From assembly GCA_030042815.1 (NCBI GenBank), contig JASHYY010000181.1:1-5402 (forward strand): a stretch of 5,402 nucleotides of DNA, written 5' to 3'. Under the pieces are notes generated by a model. The model saw only the letters and a program-made list of their open reading frames with translations, made no database searches and was not told where the DNA came from. Below are positions 4,437 to 5,402 of this stretch, piece by piece. The translations under genes and the position numbers were made by a program. The first letter of the stretch is position 1. Each line of letters begins with the position of its first letter. The DNA is from Thermoplasmata archaeon (GTDB taxonomy: Archaea; Thermoplasmatota; Thermoplasmata; Lutacidiplasmatales; UBA184).

Positions 4437-5402
4437 ATGGTCGACTGGGCGGACGGTGTCTCCTCGGTCCCGATCCGCCGCGCTTCGCTCGCGGAAGCGA
4501 TGCGCACGAGCGGGGCCCGCGGGCTCGGCTTTTCCCGCCCCGAGGTCGCGCGCCTGCAGCAATACTATCGGAAGCAGGACCGCGAACCCACCGACGTCGA
4601 GCTCGCCGGCCTCGCCCAGAGCTGGAGCGAGCACTGCAGTTACAAGAGCTCCCGGCCGTTCCTTCGCCGGGCGTTCGCGAACCTCCGCCCGCGACCGAGG
4701 GTGCTCGGGACCGGGGACGCGGGCGTCCTTCGCTTCGAGCCCGGCTACGCCTACGCGTTGCGGATCGAGTCGCACAACCATCCGTCGGCGGTCGAGCCGT
4801 ACGGAGGCGCCGCCACCGGGATCGGGGGGATCCTGCGGGACGTCCTCGCGGTCGGGGCGAAACCGGTCGCGCTGAGCGACCCCCTGTTCTTCGGCCCGCT
4901 CGAACGGGGCCCGGAGTCCGTCCCGGCGGGGGTGAAGACCCCGCGCTACCTGGCCGAGGGGGTCATCGCCGGCATCCGGGATTACGGGAACCGGGTCGGC
5001 GTGCCGACGGTGTCGGGCGGGGTCTACTTCGACCCGGCGTACGTCGTGAACCCGCTCGTCAACGTCGGCTGTGTGGGGTTCCTTCCGCGCGCGCGCCTCC
5101 TTCCGAACCGGGCCCGGGCCCCCGGCGACCGGCTCGTCCTCGTCGGGGGCCTGACCGGGCGCGACGGGATCGGAGGGGTCGCGTTCGCCTCGAAGGAGCT
5201 CACCGACCGCAGCGAGTCGGAGTCGCGCGGAGCGGTGCAGCTCGGGAACCCGATCATGAAGGAGCCGCTCATCCACGCCTGCCTCGAAGCGTTCGACCAA
5301 AGGCTCGTCCGGGGCCTGAAGGACCTCGGAGGAGGAGGCGTCGCCACCGCCGCCGGCGAGCTCGCCCACGCCGGGGGATTCGGCATGCACGTCGACCTCG
5401 GC
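4437..5402 (+). CDS. purL: Phosphoribosylformylglycinamidine synthase, PurL subunit (3' part beyond window)
   Basis: This is the catalytic subunit of the same enzyme as PurS. It uses ATP and the ammonia delivered by PurQ to convert FGAR to FGAM. The frame is open for 322 codons from the ATG at 4437 to the edge. Landmarks are QSWSEHCSYKSSR (H66), ESHNHPSAVEPYGGAATGIG (from 111; H113 and H115 in the HNHP motif), a downstream GGILRDV, the strand VPTVSGGVYFD, GGLTGRDGIGGVAFASKELT, QLGNPIMKEPLI, and the Gly-rich KDLGGGGVATAAGELAH near the edge. It is the small, stand-alone type that needs PurS and PurQ, usually about 700-800 residues, so a little under half is seen. No good ribosome-binding site is present (only AGGG two bases from the ATG); translation is probably coupled to purS. 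Confidence 0.97.
   Translation, partial: MVDWADGVSSVPIRRASLAEAMRTSGARGLGFSRPEVARLQQYYRKQDREPTDVELAGLAQSWSEHCSYKSSRPFLRRAFANLRPRPRVLGTGDAGVLRFEPGYAYALRIESHNHPSAVEPYGGAATGIGGILRDVLAVGAKPVALSDPLFFGPLERGPESVPAGVKTPRYLAEGVIAGIRDYGNRVGVPTVSGGVYFDPAYVVNPLVNVGCVGFLPRARLLPNRARAPGDRLVLVGGLTGRDGIGGVAFASKELTDRSESESRGAVQLGNPIMKEPLIHACLEAFDQRLVRGLKDLGGGGVATAAGELAHAGGFGMHVDLG

Noticed and set aside
4212..5390. Minus-strand open frame of 392 codons
   Set aside because: It lies antisense to purS and purL, has the same low-complexity Arg/Pro/Ala/Gly composition, and no domain; it is a shadow of the purL frame.
1..5402. CRISPR arrays, insertion sequences, attachment sites or replication origin
   Set aside because: No spaced direct repeats, transposase frames or repeat clusters were seen. 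This is a core housekeeping region; the tRNA has no duplicated 3' end nearby to suggest an integrated element.

Overview
The window looks like a GC-rich archaeal chromosome; by eye about two thirds of the bases are G or C. The markers are RNA polymerase subunits H and B in the archaeal order rpoH-rpoB, a UPF0147 protein, a stand-alone Lrp/AsnC ligand-binding (RAM) domain, and purS next to a small-type purL. Subunit B is unsplit at least to residue 829, unlike the divided B''/B' of methanogens and haloarchaea. Together these suggest a Thermoplasmata-like lineage, but this placement is inference from gene content and not a phylogeny.

Minus strand, read right to left: a 57-residue unknown protein (3949-3776) behind a TATATA promoter; a RAM-only Lrp-family protein (3716-3375); UPF0147 (3378-3061), joined to it by an ATGA overlap; a tRNA-Lys(UUU) gene (3001-2862) interrupted by two introns; rpoH (2840-2502); and rpoB (2489 to the left edge, its 3' part missing). 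Plus strand: purS (4160-4432), then purL (4437 to the right edge, N-terminal 322 codons), which are two parts of phosphoribosylformylglycinamidine synthase in purine synthesis. The two gene sets diverge from an intergenic stretch at 3950-4159.

The main discovery is the tRNA-Lys gene. Its anticodon loop is uninterrupted. A 31-nt intron lies in the D-loop (20/21) and a 35-nt intron in the T-loop (59/60). Both can be folded by hand into bulge-helix-bulge splice sites with 3-nt bulges and 4-bp central helices, and removing both leaves a 74-nt cloverleaf with the invariant positions checked intact. The tRNA ends only 21 nt before rpoH, which suggests a joint tRNA-mRNA transcript. Second-rank points are a Cys4 zinc-ribbon-like insertion in RpoB and possible hairpins around the purS promoter.
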